Shown here one piece after another: positions 38,813 to 50,660 of a stretch of 64,000 bases of DNA. Below the pieces are notes generated by a model. It saw nothing but the letters and a program-made list of their open reading frames with translations. It made no database searches and was not told where the DNA came from. Location: NCBI RefSeq assembly GCF_001638985.1, contig NW_017265134.1, positions 2,688,089 through 2,752,088 on the forward strand. Reading direction: 5' to 3'. Both the position numbers and the translations under genes were made by a program. The stretch is from Phycomyces blakesleeanus NRRL 1555(-). Taxonomy: Eukaryota; Mucoromycota; Mucoromycetes; Mucorales; Phycomycetaceae. Every line of letters starts with the position of its first letter. Position 1 is the first letter of the stretch.

Positions 38813-39764
38813 TTACAGAATCCCGAGTCCTTGCTCAAGGAGCTTGTAAAGATAGAAATTAAAAAGAAAAGAGGGCTTTAAACTATCTATTTAACATTAG
38901 ACCCATTGTCTCCTCTCTCTAGAAATATTTGTGTACAATCTGTACTACAGTTAATATGATACATCTTGAGCAAAACCGAATTACATATACATATACATGC
39001 ACATGCACATATTTAATTAATTCGATTCAAATTTCATAAATTTATATGTGTGTTTGTATAATAAGTACATACATACAGAATCTAATCTTGTTAATGGTTA
39101 TTGTTGTTGTTGTCTTCTTGGGTCAATAATAGATATAGATACATGCACACGCAAATTATGAGCTTCAGATGTGGCTAGATATCACTAGTAAATTACGCCA
39201 TACACAACCACTAACCACAACCCACAACCCACAACCCGCGACTTCTTACTTACTTATTGTGAGGTTAATAATACAAGAGACTTACACAACCAAGAAAATA
39301 AAAGTTTTTTTTTTCTTTTGCCTTTGATTCTGCCTTTGTAAGATTAATGCAATAGCCAAATAAAGTACCCTAGAAGCACACGATACAACCCTAGTACATG
39401 TGTGCAAATACATATATCATAGCATATTGTATTGTATTGTTTGATGATAGTAATGGTAGTCATAGTGATGATGATAAAAGGCGATTTTGGCGATTATGGT
39501 GCTAATAATCAAGATAATCAATCTACCAACAAACAAACAAATAAATAGAGTTTCTATTTGATTGATTGATTTATTGATTTATTGATTGATTTGTGAATTA
39601 CAGAAACTTCTTTTCTAGTCTTGTCTTATCTTGATTATGATTATGATTATGATTATGATTATGATGATATTTCTGATGCATGTGGCTGTATTTAGAGAGG
39701 GTATTTGTGTAGAGTAATTTTATACATATACATATATATATTTTACCTTTATTTTATTTTCTTT

Positions 39765-42700
39765 TTATGGTATGCAAGTTGAAAAGATATGCTTTGCCTT
39801 GTCTTCATATTTGTCTTTCAAAGCCTTCATTTGGTCATCGTAAACTGTCTTTATGTGATCCAAAACCTTTTGTTGCTCTTCTTCAAAAGACAGTCGAAGT
39901 GCCTCAAGTCCAGGAAACATAGTATTGATATCATCTATATACAAAAGAAAACAGACAGCAGTTATTATCATTATCATTGGCATTATCATTACTATTCGCA
40001 TTATAATTATCGTTATAGTTTCTTCACCACCGTGAGAGGGAGTATATTATTCTTTTACTCTTAAAGAAGCTCTATTCCTTTTTTCTTTTTTCTTTTTTTT
40101 CTTTTGTTCTTCTTCTTGTATTTCTCTTTTAACTCTTGTGTACCAGCGACTTCCTCTTGACATGTTTCGTCCACAGTTGAAATAGGAATTGGATAAGGCT
40201 CTGACTCACTAGCAGAATAGTATGATGATTCATCATCAGATGCAGGTGTCGTCCGTCTACTACCATGACTAATCCCAGTTCTCGTAACAGCTGCTCGGTA
40301 AACATCATTTTGATTTGAATAATCATTTTGGTGATGAGGATGAGGATGATGCTGCTGGTGTTGTTGTTGAAGGATGTTATGATGAAGATTATTGTGATTA
40401 TTAGGATTATCACTGACATTGTTGCTGATGTTGTTGTGAGCATGTTTTCGTGTCAAAGAATTTCCATAAAATGAAAAGCTAGGATATTCAAAGCACTACA
40501 AAGTATCCATCTTTAGTTTAGTTTTCTAATATTAAAAAAAAAACCCCCAAAAAAAAGAGAAAGAAACCTTTTGGATCTGCTTGAGTACAACAGTGGAAAA
40601 CTCTGGATTGTGTGTGTGCTGATCAGTAATCGTTTCACCACCAGCACTTGCACTAGCAGTAGTTTGGGTAGTTGCAGTACTATTCGCATGTTTTTTTTCT
40701 GGATTATTACAAACTATTTCTTGGGATATTTGTAATGCACGATCCCGAGAATTATGGGACATAGAGTATACACTTGATTCACGAGAAGATGCTTCGCTAA
40801 TTATCATGTCCGAGTCAGCCTCGGTATCGCTTAATTGATCACTCTCTAGCCCATATGTTCCAGCACATGGTTCTACAAAATGTCCGTGGATCGCTCTCCC
40901 AGATACCCCAGACACAGCCGCCTCTACTGCCTCTACTGCATTTTCTGCCTGTTCTGCCTGTTCTGCCTGTTCTGCCTGTTCTGCCTGTTCTGTCTGTTCT
41001 GCCTGTGCTTCCTGTGGTCCTTGTAGTGCTTGTGGTACTTGTGCTTCATGTGGTACTTGTACTTCCTGTGGCGCCTCTACTTCCTGTGCTTTTTGTGGCG
41101 TCTGTTCCGTTTGCTCCGCCTGTTCTGTATGTGCTGTTTGTGCTGTGATTTTTGTGGATGTAGGTTTGTGCGATGGCGTGGGAAGTACATGAAGTTCTGG
41201 TTGCGCAGGTTGCGCAGGTTGTATTTGTGGAGATTGGGATTGTGTTCGAGGGGATGTTGTTGCCAAAGGTGCCGAGGATTCCCTAGGCTGTGGCATAGGC
41301 TGTACATGTGGCGCAGGTAGAGGTCCTGTAGGAAGATTCGAACCAACATCCTTATTTGTATGATTGGTAAGGCCTTCCATCCCTGGAGTAACTCCGTTTG
41401 TTTGTTTATCAGGTAAAGTAGAACCAGCCTTGTCTGACTGCTCAATATTCTCAATATTGCCGGTGCGTTCAGTAGGCTTGATGTGGTTAGCTTGCTCAGT
41501 ACGCTCAGTACGCTCAGTACACTCAGTACGCTCAGCATGTATAGTTGGTGGCACATTGTTTGGCGTAGTAATATGTCTTAATCCGCCCGATATATTCCCA
41601 AAGTTGGTAACTGTCTGGCCATTTGGCAAACAAATCTTTGTTTGGTTGCGCGAGTGATCGTTCTTATTAAGCGGTATCTCTTGAAGTGTAGGAAACATAT
41701 CCGAGAACCGGACCACAAAATCACCTTTCTGGCCTTGTTTGATCCACTTGATTATCTGTCGGACCAGTCGACCAACAGACGCCTGGGTGATTGAACAGGA
41801 GATTGGCCGTTTCCCGTTTTCTAAGGTCTGAAAATAATCTGGTACCGTTTTCCACCGTGCACGGTCCTCTTCTCTTTCTCTGAGCTCCTTTTCTGTTCCA
41901 AGGGCAACCAGCTTGAGTACAGATGGCTTGGGTTTCGATTTGCCGTGAAGCTTGCTGAATACTACAGGGTAAGTGAGACGAAGACCATCCCACATTAATA
42001 CGATGTCGGCCTTCATTTCCAGTTTTTTCTGCATAAGTTTATAGTATTTTTTGTTCGTTCGTGCAGATTTAGATGTAGATAGGAATTGGACACATTAAAA
42101 TTAAAATTGTAATGTGTTTTTTTTTAAAAAAAAAAAGAAAAGAAAAGAAAAATAGGTTATTAGTTTCTCGTCTTCTTTCTTTCTCATTTTTCTCATTTTT
42201 CTTCTTCTTATTTTGATCTTTACATTTCCGGTTTCTTTATTCGCTGGTCGATTGTGGACCATAACACCTTGGCCTTTTTCGGTTTCATCATTCAATATAT
42301 CACTAAGTCTTGAGTATCTAAATTTGTAATCTGGAAGTTGAGAGATTAGGGTATTTTCAACCAGTGGCGAGTTGGTTAAAATAGCAATGTGGAGACCCTA
42401 TTTTTTTTTAGTTGTAATTAAGAAGAAGTAGAAAAAGGAAGGTTAATAGTTGTTGTTATTGTCTTTAGACAAAATAAAATAAAATAAAATCAAGTCAAAT
42501 GTTGAAGAGATTTGATTCTGGTTATAAATCATTACCGCAAGATAAGTAGTTGCTTCTAAAAACTTCTTTATAAACAGAATCTTTTCAGCATCAATTGATG
42601 CAGGTCCTTCGATCACTAACAATTTATAATCGAATATAAAAGTAAACACAAATACATGGTTATGTATATTGTTATTTGTTAGTGAAATAATAATGATAAT

Positions 42701-43481
42701 AATCCAATAGTGTCAACACGATCAAGAAAAGAAAAGATTTACAAGGAGGATAAAGTGGTATCCATTGCGCTGGAAATGGACTAGACGGAACCTTTGTGGA
42801 TTCTGGTGTGGTACTAACTCTGTTGTTGCTGGTGGTATTTGTGTTATTAGTGTTTTGAAATGTTCGTGTTGGTAATATTTCTGGTGTAAAGCGCGTAGTG
42901 TTGGCAGAGTTTGGTTCACGATTAAGATCCAAAGGACTTTTTAAAGAGTTTGTTTGGGCAAATTCAAATCCAGTGTTTTTTTCTGGTATTTCAAGAGTCT
43001 GGTTAGGAGCAGCAGCAGGAGGAGCAGGAGGAGTATGTTTAAGAAAAGAAAGTGCATGAGTAGTTGTAGTTATAGTTGTAGTAGTTGTAGTCGTAGTAAT
43101 AGTTGTAGTAGGTTGTGGTGATGGTTGTGGTGGGCTGTGGTGAAGTTTCCGTCGTTTAATGAGCTGCTCAATGTCTAATTGGATTGGTACTATTGGTTCA
43201 TGAAATATTGTGTGAGATCCAAACAAGGCCAAACTCTTTGCTGGCTTGAGAGTGATGACATTGAGTAGTTCGTGGGGTGTTGTATCAGAGGAGAATGGGT
43301 TCAATGACCCAGACATGCGATGCAGAGTACCTGGCTTTGTTGAAATTGACCGTTTTTTACATGATTCATCTAGATTTCTTTTGGCAGCTTCATAGTCAAT
43401 CCTACCGACGGGAAGAGGGCGTTTCTTAAAGTCATTGAGTTGGAAGATGTTGTTACTCCATGGCTTGATTGTAGGAGTCAT
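39765..43481 (-). CDS. Low-complexity nuclear protein with HDA2/HDA3-like region (tentative)
   Basis: Six exons read right to left: 43481-42743, 42615-42536, 42397-42224, 42028-40568, 40495-40144, 39934-39765. Every junction is in phase, predicting 991 aa. The N-terminus is S/T/P-rich. A folded block spans exons 2-4: SIDAEKILFIKKFLEATTYL, GLHIAILTNSPLVENTLI, YKFRYSRLSDIL, then ADIVLMWDGLRL and PSVLKLVALGTEKEL. This alternation of a helix, a strand plus 'TNSP', and a late 'ADIV' strand plus a 'LKLVALGTEKE' strand recalls the HDA2/HDA3 subunits of the fungal class II histone deacetylase complex, whose helicase-like fold ends in a similar pattern. A long Q/P/E/T-rich linker with nine-base repeats follows, and the C-terminus is a predicted coiled coil (FEEEQQKVLDHIKTVYDDQM). 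The gene model is solid; the family call is a guess from pattern. Confidence 0.6.
40941..41007. repeat. In-frame 9-bp minisatellite (EQA repeats)
   Basis: Tandem CCTGTTCTG-type units encode six Glu-Gln-Ala repeats on the minus strand within the HDA2/HDA3-like gene. Length variation here would keep the frame. Confidence 0.85.
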
Positions 43482-44863
43482 GATCTACTCTCTTCTTATT
43501 TCTTTTTTTTTTGTGCTTAAATAAAAATAAATAAATAAATTAAAAATAATTAATTGATTAAAATATTAATTAAAATGCAATTTTTGTTTTTATTTTATTT
43601 TTTATATGACATATATATATATATATATAATAATAAAAAAAAAAGTATTGAAAAAAGTACAAAATATTCATGGTCTGAATTTCTTATGTAAAAATACTAG
43701 ACACTAAATATAATGTAAATTATATAGTAGATATACAGAATATTTGTATAGCAGACTAGCTATGAATGAACACAAATATTTTCTCTATATCAATACATTT
43801 CTGTTCCAAAGTGAGAAACCGCGTGTTTCACTCCCAAGCCTTCAAAATTATGCTTGAGATATGATGTAGTTTATTTGCATTATCCATGACCAAATAGTAA
43901 GACTTGGTGTTAGAACTATATGGTTTTTCTCAACCAACTATTGAACAAACTCTTAAATATTTGGTCTTTGAATTTATTGTTCATGAAGAGAGAAAGAAAC
44001 AATACAGATATTTAATAAATATTTTATAGATATAAAATTAAAACAATCTGTGTTAAAAGAAGTTGCTTGTCCATTCGTACCTCCTGCTACGATTTCTTTT
44101 TTGTGCGTGGTATGCCCTAACTGTTTTAAAGGAAAGTGCAAATAGAATCGCTACATTGCTTTTAAACTGATACTATTTCTTTCAATGATAAGCTCATGGA
44201 TATTATTCAAACAAGGGGAGCTTGACTACACTTGGATTTCTTTTGGTATCTGACATAATGTCTCTTCTTTTTCTTTGCTGGTAAAGTATATAAGATATTG
44301 ATTATAGGGACTAGAAGGACAATAACTAATATAATGTTTTGCATAATTTCATGGCTAAATCAATGAAGAAGCTCCTAGTATATATATATATATATGTAAA
44401 ATACAGTATTGTTATTGTTAATATTATTGGATAGCCACCACATATGGCTTATTTTGATAGTGTGTGTTTTGGCTATTTAATTGTTTTGGGTCAGAGTTTA
44501 AATGTATGCTTCAGATGGTTATTTTGATATACGAATATTGTGTATATATAATTCCGATTATGCAAAGATCTTATCTAGTCACAATTTATTATTTTGTTTT
44601 ATTTTTTAAATTTTTTTTTTATTCTGTACAAAACGGTGATTTTAAGACATGGATAATAGTGATGGTGGTAGGGATGGTGTGATAGGGATAGATAGTGGGT
44701 TTTGGTTTAAAGAAAGAAATGAAGAGTAAGATAATTTGATGACTATTTACTGTGTTGCTCTTATTTCTTCTTTTGCCATATAAAGACAGAAAGAAAAGGA
44801 GTATAAGGGATTATTATGTTCTTGTCCTTTCTAGTATCGTTTGTTTGTTATGTATATAGATCT
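43482..44863. other. Intergenic, AT-rich
   Basis: No gene seen between the start of the HDA2/HDA3-like gene and the stop of the HAD phosphatase gene. Contains a TA tract near 43613-43629 and TATATA near 44380. Confidence 0.45.
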
Positions 44864-46148
44864 TTAAAGGTAAGAAGCGCGACGGGTAGCCTCTTCGTGC
44901 TGGCTGTCAGTGACAAGATGCTTGTCATCATCATCAGGGATCTCATAGACACCGCCGAGGATGAGGAAAGGACGGTAGGCGAAAGAGGGAAGATCTTCCA
45001 TAGCAGTGACACCCGAGAGTACGAGGACAGCATCGATTTCAGAGGTGATACCAGCAATGATGTCGGTGTCCATACGATCACCAATGATACAGGTCTCCAG
45101 ACGGCTCAAACCGAGCACGCGCTGTGCATAACGCATGATCAAGGCGGAAGGCTTACCGCAGAAGAATGCCTTGGTCTTGGTGACAAGCTCAACGCTGGCA
45201 GCAAAGGCACCGCAGGATGGGAGCTTCTTACCCTGGGAATCAAGGTTCTCGAGATCGAGGTTGGTGGCGATCAACTTGGCGCCCATTTCGACCAACTGGA
45301 TGGCCTTGGTGAGCTTGCCGTAATCGTACGAAGGACCTTCACCCAAGACAACGTAGTCGGGGTTGTGGTCGTTCATGAAGAAACCCATGTCGTAGAGAGC
45401 ATAAGAAAGACCGGGCTCACCAATAACGTAGACGGTTCCACCCTATTGTAATTTATTTGATAAGAATGTTAATGATCTTAAACCTTGACTTTTGTATATA
45501 TATAATATTGTGCTTATAATTTAGGCTTCTTACCTCGGGCATCTGGGACTTGAGGAAGAGGGCAGTTGCCTGACCAGCAGTGAAAAAGTGATCCTCTGAA
45601 ACCTCAATACCTAGACGGCTGAGCTTCTGCTGCAACTCACGGGGAGTGGGGGCAGAGTTGTTGGTCAAGAAGAGGAACTTCTTGTTGTTCTTCATCAAGA
45701 ACTCAACCAATTCCTTGGCACCAGGAAGCAATTTAGTTCCCTATAAATTAAATATGGATTGTTAATGATCTGTGATTTAGGATTTGGGTATTACTGCTCT
45801 AAAACACCTTTAACTCTTTATCTCCAAAATTATAAAATGAAATGACAGGGATATCTATATAATAAAACTTACGTGGTAGATAACACCATCCATATCAATA
45901 ATATAACCCTTCTTGGAGCGGATCGAATCAAGACGCTCGCTGTGGAGAACGGGATCACGCAAGAGAGCCCAGTCCTTACGAACGGAGGCAGAGTCTTGCT
46001 GACCGCGAGGGCTGTCTGAGCCGGTGTTGAGACGGTTGGCGAACTGCATTGCCAAGTCGTAGTTGTCTCCGGATTCGGCAGGGTTGACTGGCTCCTGGAT
46101 GACAGGAGTAGAAGCGTACTGGCCTTGCTGTTGTTGATATTCAGACAT
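44864..46148 (-). CDS. HAD-superfamily IIA phosphatase (NagD / p-nitrophenylphosphatase type)
   Basis: Three exons, 46148-45873, 45740-45534 and 45442-44864, with matching phases predict 353 aa. After a disordered Q-rich N-terminus of about 70 residues comes HAD motif I GYIIDMDGVIYHG (Asp85 nucleophile, Asp87 acid/base), motif II FLFLTNNSAPT, a cap domain, the CGKPSALIMRYA segment and motif IV CIIGDRMDTDIIAG. This is the order of NagD/PNPase/phosphoglycolate phosphatase proteins, Mg-dependent cytosolic enzymes that dephosphorylate small metabolites, including damaged glycolytic products. The true substrate is not readable. Exons are much less AT-rich than the flanks and the codon choice is restricted, which suggests high expression. 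The C-terminal tail (DDDDKHLVTDSQHEE) is acidic and probably flexible. Confidence 0.88.
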
Positions 46149-48978
46149 GATGTAAAATATTGATATTAACAATAAGAATAGAGTTAAAATATTTCAATTG
46201 TAAAGCAAAGAAAAATTTAATGGACTTTATATGCTTAACCATTTTTTTTTAATTTTTTTAATTTTTTTTTACAAGGGCATTTAGAAGTGGTTACGATGAA
46301 TCCCAGATATGGCAAGGCTGGTTTTAAGTGATATCTTACCATTACGTTTCATTTAGACGCCGTTCAAAGGTATAGTGTTTGATATCCTCTGTTGCTGTGT
46401 TATATTTTTTTTTAATTATTATTATTTGACTGGGTGTGTTCAAGCCTGTCTTGTTTGCGATTACACTACGTAATTGAGCTACCCCCCCCCCCCCCCTGTC
46501 TGACTCTTAAATGAAATGACATGAAATCAACCAAAAAAAATCAAAAAAAAATTAGGTTAAAGAAGTGACTCCGTTCAATGATATGCATCATCGATAAATA
46601 CAAGTCATTTATTGTTTATTGTTTGTATTTGTATAGGTAGTAATAGCAGTAATAGCAGTAGCTGTAGCAACATTGGTGATAATGGCTGGTAGTGTAAAAT
46701 AATAATATTAACCAGAAACTCCGGCTTAGTATTTAAGCAATATAGTAGTAATGCTACTGAACAAAAAAAATTTAAAGAAGTGTATAAAACAATATATCAC
46801 AATCGATGAATAGAAGGCAAAAGTGCGTAATGTAATGTAATTATTATATTTTATTATATTATAAAATATTATATATTACACTTGTAATAGTGTATAATGT
46901 ATAGCGTAGATTGTAGATTGTATAGTACTATACTGTAAATCCGTTTTATCGATGATAAGCTCAGATCATTTCCTAATATGGATAAAAGGGTGGAAATAGA
47001 TCAAATGAAGCATATGTAAAAAAAAACAGAGAGTTTGGGTGGGCTGCATATAGATAGAGTAGTGTAGAGTTCAACTGCTGCGTGTAGCATGAAGAGGGTA
47101 GAGTGTGATTAATAGCAGGAGAGGTAGATAGGGTTCATTAGTCGGATCCACAAAATGTCAAATGGAAAAGAAAGGGTTCATATTTGTATGCATATTGTAA
47201 AACATTACAAAATATACACACTTCATATCGATTACACGCCAAATCTGATATGACGTAGAGAATCGGTTCCCGGTTGTTATGGTCTATTTTATTGCTTTCT
47301 ATTGGTCAGATCGTCTCCATCGCTCTCTATCTATCTCTAACCTCTTCTCATTTACTCATACGTCTATCTTAAAGACCTTTCATAGTAACGGTATATTATA
47401 TTGTATTATATGCTTGTATGTATGTATGTATGTACGTATGTATATTTATAGCTTTGATTTTGAATTAATATATATATATATATTTCATCTTTATAAAGAT
47501 TCAGTAGCATATCATTTATTGTTCTTGAAATTTTTTTTTTAATATTGTCATTTTACACGTGCAAGGTGCCAATACATTTCTTTTCCAAATCGATAAAGAA
47601 GTTGATTCGATTAATTCGATTAAATTGTATATATATATATATATATATAAATAAAAAATTATTAGTATAAAAAAATTATAATACATATACACGAGTACGC
47701 GCGCGTGCACACACACACACACACACATACGCATGTTGGTACATGTATACATATACGTACGTACCTGTGTGTATTGATATTCCACGCGCATATATACGTA
47801 TACAATTTCTACCATTAATAAATCTCTAATCAAAAAAATCAGGTACAAATATTCCACGCAGCCTACTTTAAATTTACCATATTTAATTTAATAGCAATAA
47901 CAGTTAGCCATACATATATTAGTATTTATATCATATACATTTAGACATGATTAAAGAAGTATATATTGCTGTTATTTGAATATACGTATTCTTTATAGAA
48001 TCAGTTCCTTCTTTTTCAATGTTTTTAATGGCTACAAATTAACTATAGGCGCAATTGATAACACATATTGTGAATATCCCTATCTCTCTTTTGACTATCA
48101 AGACCCAGATCTTCTTCTTATTCTTAATTGTTATATTTTTTATCCCCAAAATATATTACTGATATTAATCTAATCTAATCTAATGGAATGGAATATAATA
48201 AAGTCATTATTCTAAAGTAAGTAAGTATATATGTTTCGTCTACCAAACTAAAAGGCTATCTATTATTTCACTACTACAGCAATTACATATCATTAATCGT
48301 CTAAACCATTTTCATTATTTATTTATTTATTTATTTCACTAACAAATAATCGATACATTGACATCATCGTTTCCTTTGTAGGCAGAATTCAACATTTAGC
48401 ATTTTTAGGAATTTCTGTATTTCAATAGCAAATTATATATATATATATATATGTTTTGTTTGTTTGTTAATCGATTAACAAAATAATATAGATCTGTGCA
48501 TTCCACTTGTCATTGTTTATATATATAAAAAAACCCCATATACCTATAGCTAGGATATATCAATTTTGTTTCAATTTTGTGTCAAATTCAATAACCACAA
48601 ATTATATAAAATGAAATAGGTTGCAGAATTCTTACGTTAAAATTGGCTATAAACTTGTATAAGAAATGATAGAATATATATATGTTCCAAATACAAACAT
48701 CACTTAGTGATACCTAAGAATACAACTGCAGAAAATTAACTTCCAGAAGAATAGCTTGGGAACTTCTTTATTTGGATACGGATATGATTGGTTGACTTTT
48801 ATAATAATCAACTTTTTTTTTTTTTTTTTTTTGGTTTTGGATACCCTGATACGGGAAATAATTTACGAGAAATATACAGAAGAAAGCTATGCAACCTCAA
48901 TCAAACGCCAAAAAAAAACTAAAGTAATAGTTTTATTTTATTTTTAAGAAAAAGAAAGAGAGAGAGAGAAAGCAAAAT
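46149..48978. other. Gene-poor AT-rich region
   Basis: No gene seen in about 2.8 kb. Contains a C homopolymer near 46482-46496, a palindromic TATTATATTTTATTATA-like patch near 46845-46880, TATG units near 47417-47440 and a CA run near 47710-47727. Confidence 0.45.
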
Positions 48979-49170
48979 ATGAACTTGAAAGCAAGCAAAA
49001 ATCAAAAAACCAAAAGAATCAAAACATTCGCTGATTTTGGATTCTCGGTTCCTGTTCTACAAGCCTTGGCTGTAGCCGAGTCTCTGGATGTACCTAAGCC
49101 AACGACCGATCAGATAAATAACATATTTAAGAAAAAATTAGGATTTCCTATGAGCTACTTTATAAAATAA
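48979..49170 (+). CDS. Short ORF, possible gene or TE fragment
   Basis: A 63-codon frame starting MNLKASKNQKTKRIKTF. The middle (FADFGFSVPVLQALAVAES, then KPTTDQ) resembles the Q-motif region at the start of DEAD-box RNA helicases, but nothing downstream matches a helicase. It also lies just upstream of the transposase relic at 49500, so it could be a leftover of that element's N-terminus. Either way it is too short to be a full domain. Confidence 0.3.
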   Translation: MNLKASKNQKTKRIKTFADFGFSVPVLQALAVAESLDVPKPTTDQINNIFKKKLGFPMSYFIK

Positions 49171-49499
49171 ACAAAGGTTTTCGTTGAGTTCAAGCAACGA
49201 GCTAGTCCAATCCTCCTTCTTCAAACACAGCAAGTGTCTTGTTTTATAAAGGAGTATTCAAACACAACTTAAACGACTAAAAAAATGATTAAAGCATCAT
49301 AAAGACTACCAAAATTTATGTGTAACTCTCCTTTAAAGTACCAAGAAGTATATTTTGTTTTGAAAAATAAATATAAACACTAATATGGAAGAAAATTCCA
49401 TGCGCCCCTCGATTATAGACAAAGAAAACTTGCAGAATAAAAGAAAAATATTAGTTTTGCTTCGTGCTTAAAAGCATGAAAGTCGAACCATTGTTGAGC

Positions 49500-50635
49500 T
49501 CAAGAAATATTCGTATTAAATCCTTTTTCCCTCATGCCTAGACATAAAAGGAAACGTAGTTACTGGTACTATAAGCAAGTACATGGAGAGCTTGGGGAGG
49601 TACGCCCCCCGAAAAGAATAATGATCAGGCTGTTTATTTCGATGGACACGAGAGTCCCAGTGTTGTATAATACCGTCATGCACGGGCAACAAGAACGATG
49701 ACATATGAGCAATATATGTGAATTTACAGCCAAAAGTGAATATTTTGAGGTGTATCATTGTCTTATGGTGGATCAGTCCAAGCTGGCGATGGTAACACAC
49801 TCCAATTCCACCTTATATGCGCATGATGGAAATGTGGGCATGTGGCTTGAGGAAGGTCAAGGCCACATCCGTAATAAATGTCAGGGGAGAGTCCTGACGA
49901 TTTGAGATTTTCAGTGGGATTGCTGTGGCACTATGCGGATCGATGGATGGCTTTGGCGCGCCATTTTTCAATGTTGGGACTGCAGATGACGGTTAGTGGA
50001 CAAATTAAGGTATGCGTGGACGGCTGAAGAAACAAATAACCCATTTCTTTGAAATTCTCCATAAGGGATGCACAGAGAGTGTTTCTTCTTTGACCAGAGC
50101 AATAACAGCAATTCACACACCCCGGATGCCTTATATTGTCATCTTCATGGTGCTGAAACCAAAGGTCGTCTCAAACAATTAAAAATATGGACTCAAGGAT
50201 AGCAGTTTTTCGAGAGATGGACGTATAATATTTCGATTATTTTATGACATGGTCTCGGAAACAATTGGGAGAAAACGGAAAGCAGACTACAGTAGAGAAT
50301 AGTCAACTTGTTAAAGTTCAAATAATCATACAAAACTGTGAGCTGGGGATGGACCTTAGCCCCAAAAAAACCCTCATTCCAAAAAAAATTGGAGAGTGGG
50401 TTGCAATGGAGATAAACCAAACAATCCCTGCTCGCGAAAAATCTCTCGTACTTTCTATATGATACATATCTTACTTCTAGTCCTCCAACATTGATAAGAA
50501 GGTCATACAAGAAAGCGTGAATATATATCTAGGCTTACAGAAAGTTTGTGTATACCAAGGACACTGATGCTGAGGTGAAGAAATTAAACTCAAGAAGCAG
50601 TAAATCTCACCGCAACCTCGACATCCATGATCAGA
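49500..50635 (+). pseudogene. Decayed DDE-type transposase relic
   Basis: Read across frameshifts and stops, the plus strand shows in order: VYFDGHESPSVV followed by YR, then THSNSTLYAHDGNVGMWLEE, a KCQGRVLTI segment, DFQWDCCGTMR, later ECFFFDQSNNSNSHTPDAL, and near the end AYRKF...SSKSHRN. From memory, a transposase-like family widespread in fungal genomes carries the same order (DGHE..DVV.YR, a THDES.FYANDG motif, KGQG..LMVSDF, FAFDNS..H, AYR...KSHR). I take this to be a dead copy. Several in-frame stops and at least two frame changes rule out function. The Tc1/mariner element at 50661 sits just past its tail. Confidence 0.55.
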
Positions 50636-50660
50636 AATAATATAAAATATATATAAAATA

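Larger units (their letters stand above)
35655..39764. other. Gene-poor region with microsatellites and a coding relic
   Basis: No intact gene in about 4.1 kb. It holds CCAAT-rich imperfect repeats at about 36466-36530, a short frame at 36749-36961 of unclear meaning, the relic at 37080-37560 (listed), a GT run near 37685, an ATT run near 38417-38444, the TATG tract at 38759-38812 and a GATTAT repeat near 39632-39664. Confidence 0.45.

Noticed and set aside
40855..41148. Plus-strand Leu/Val/Pro-rich frame
   Set aside because: Antisense of the EQA and Q/E/P repeats of the HDA2/HDA3-like gene.
41325..41350. GATTCGAACC word resembling a tRNA T-arm
   Set aside because: It lies inside coding sequence and no acceptor or anticodon stem can be drawn around it.
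44816..45451. 211-codon plus-strand open frame
   Set aside because: It lies antisense to the last exon of the HAD phosphatase, whose motifs are unmistakable. The long open frame is a by-product of restricted codon use on the coding strand.
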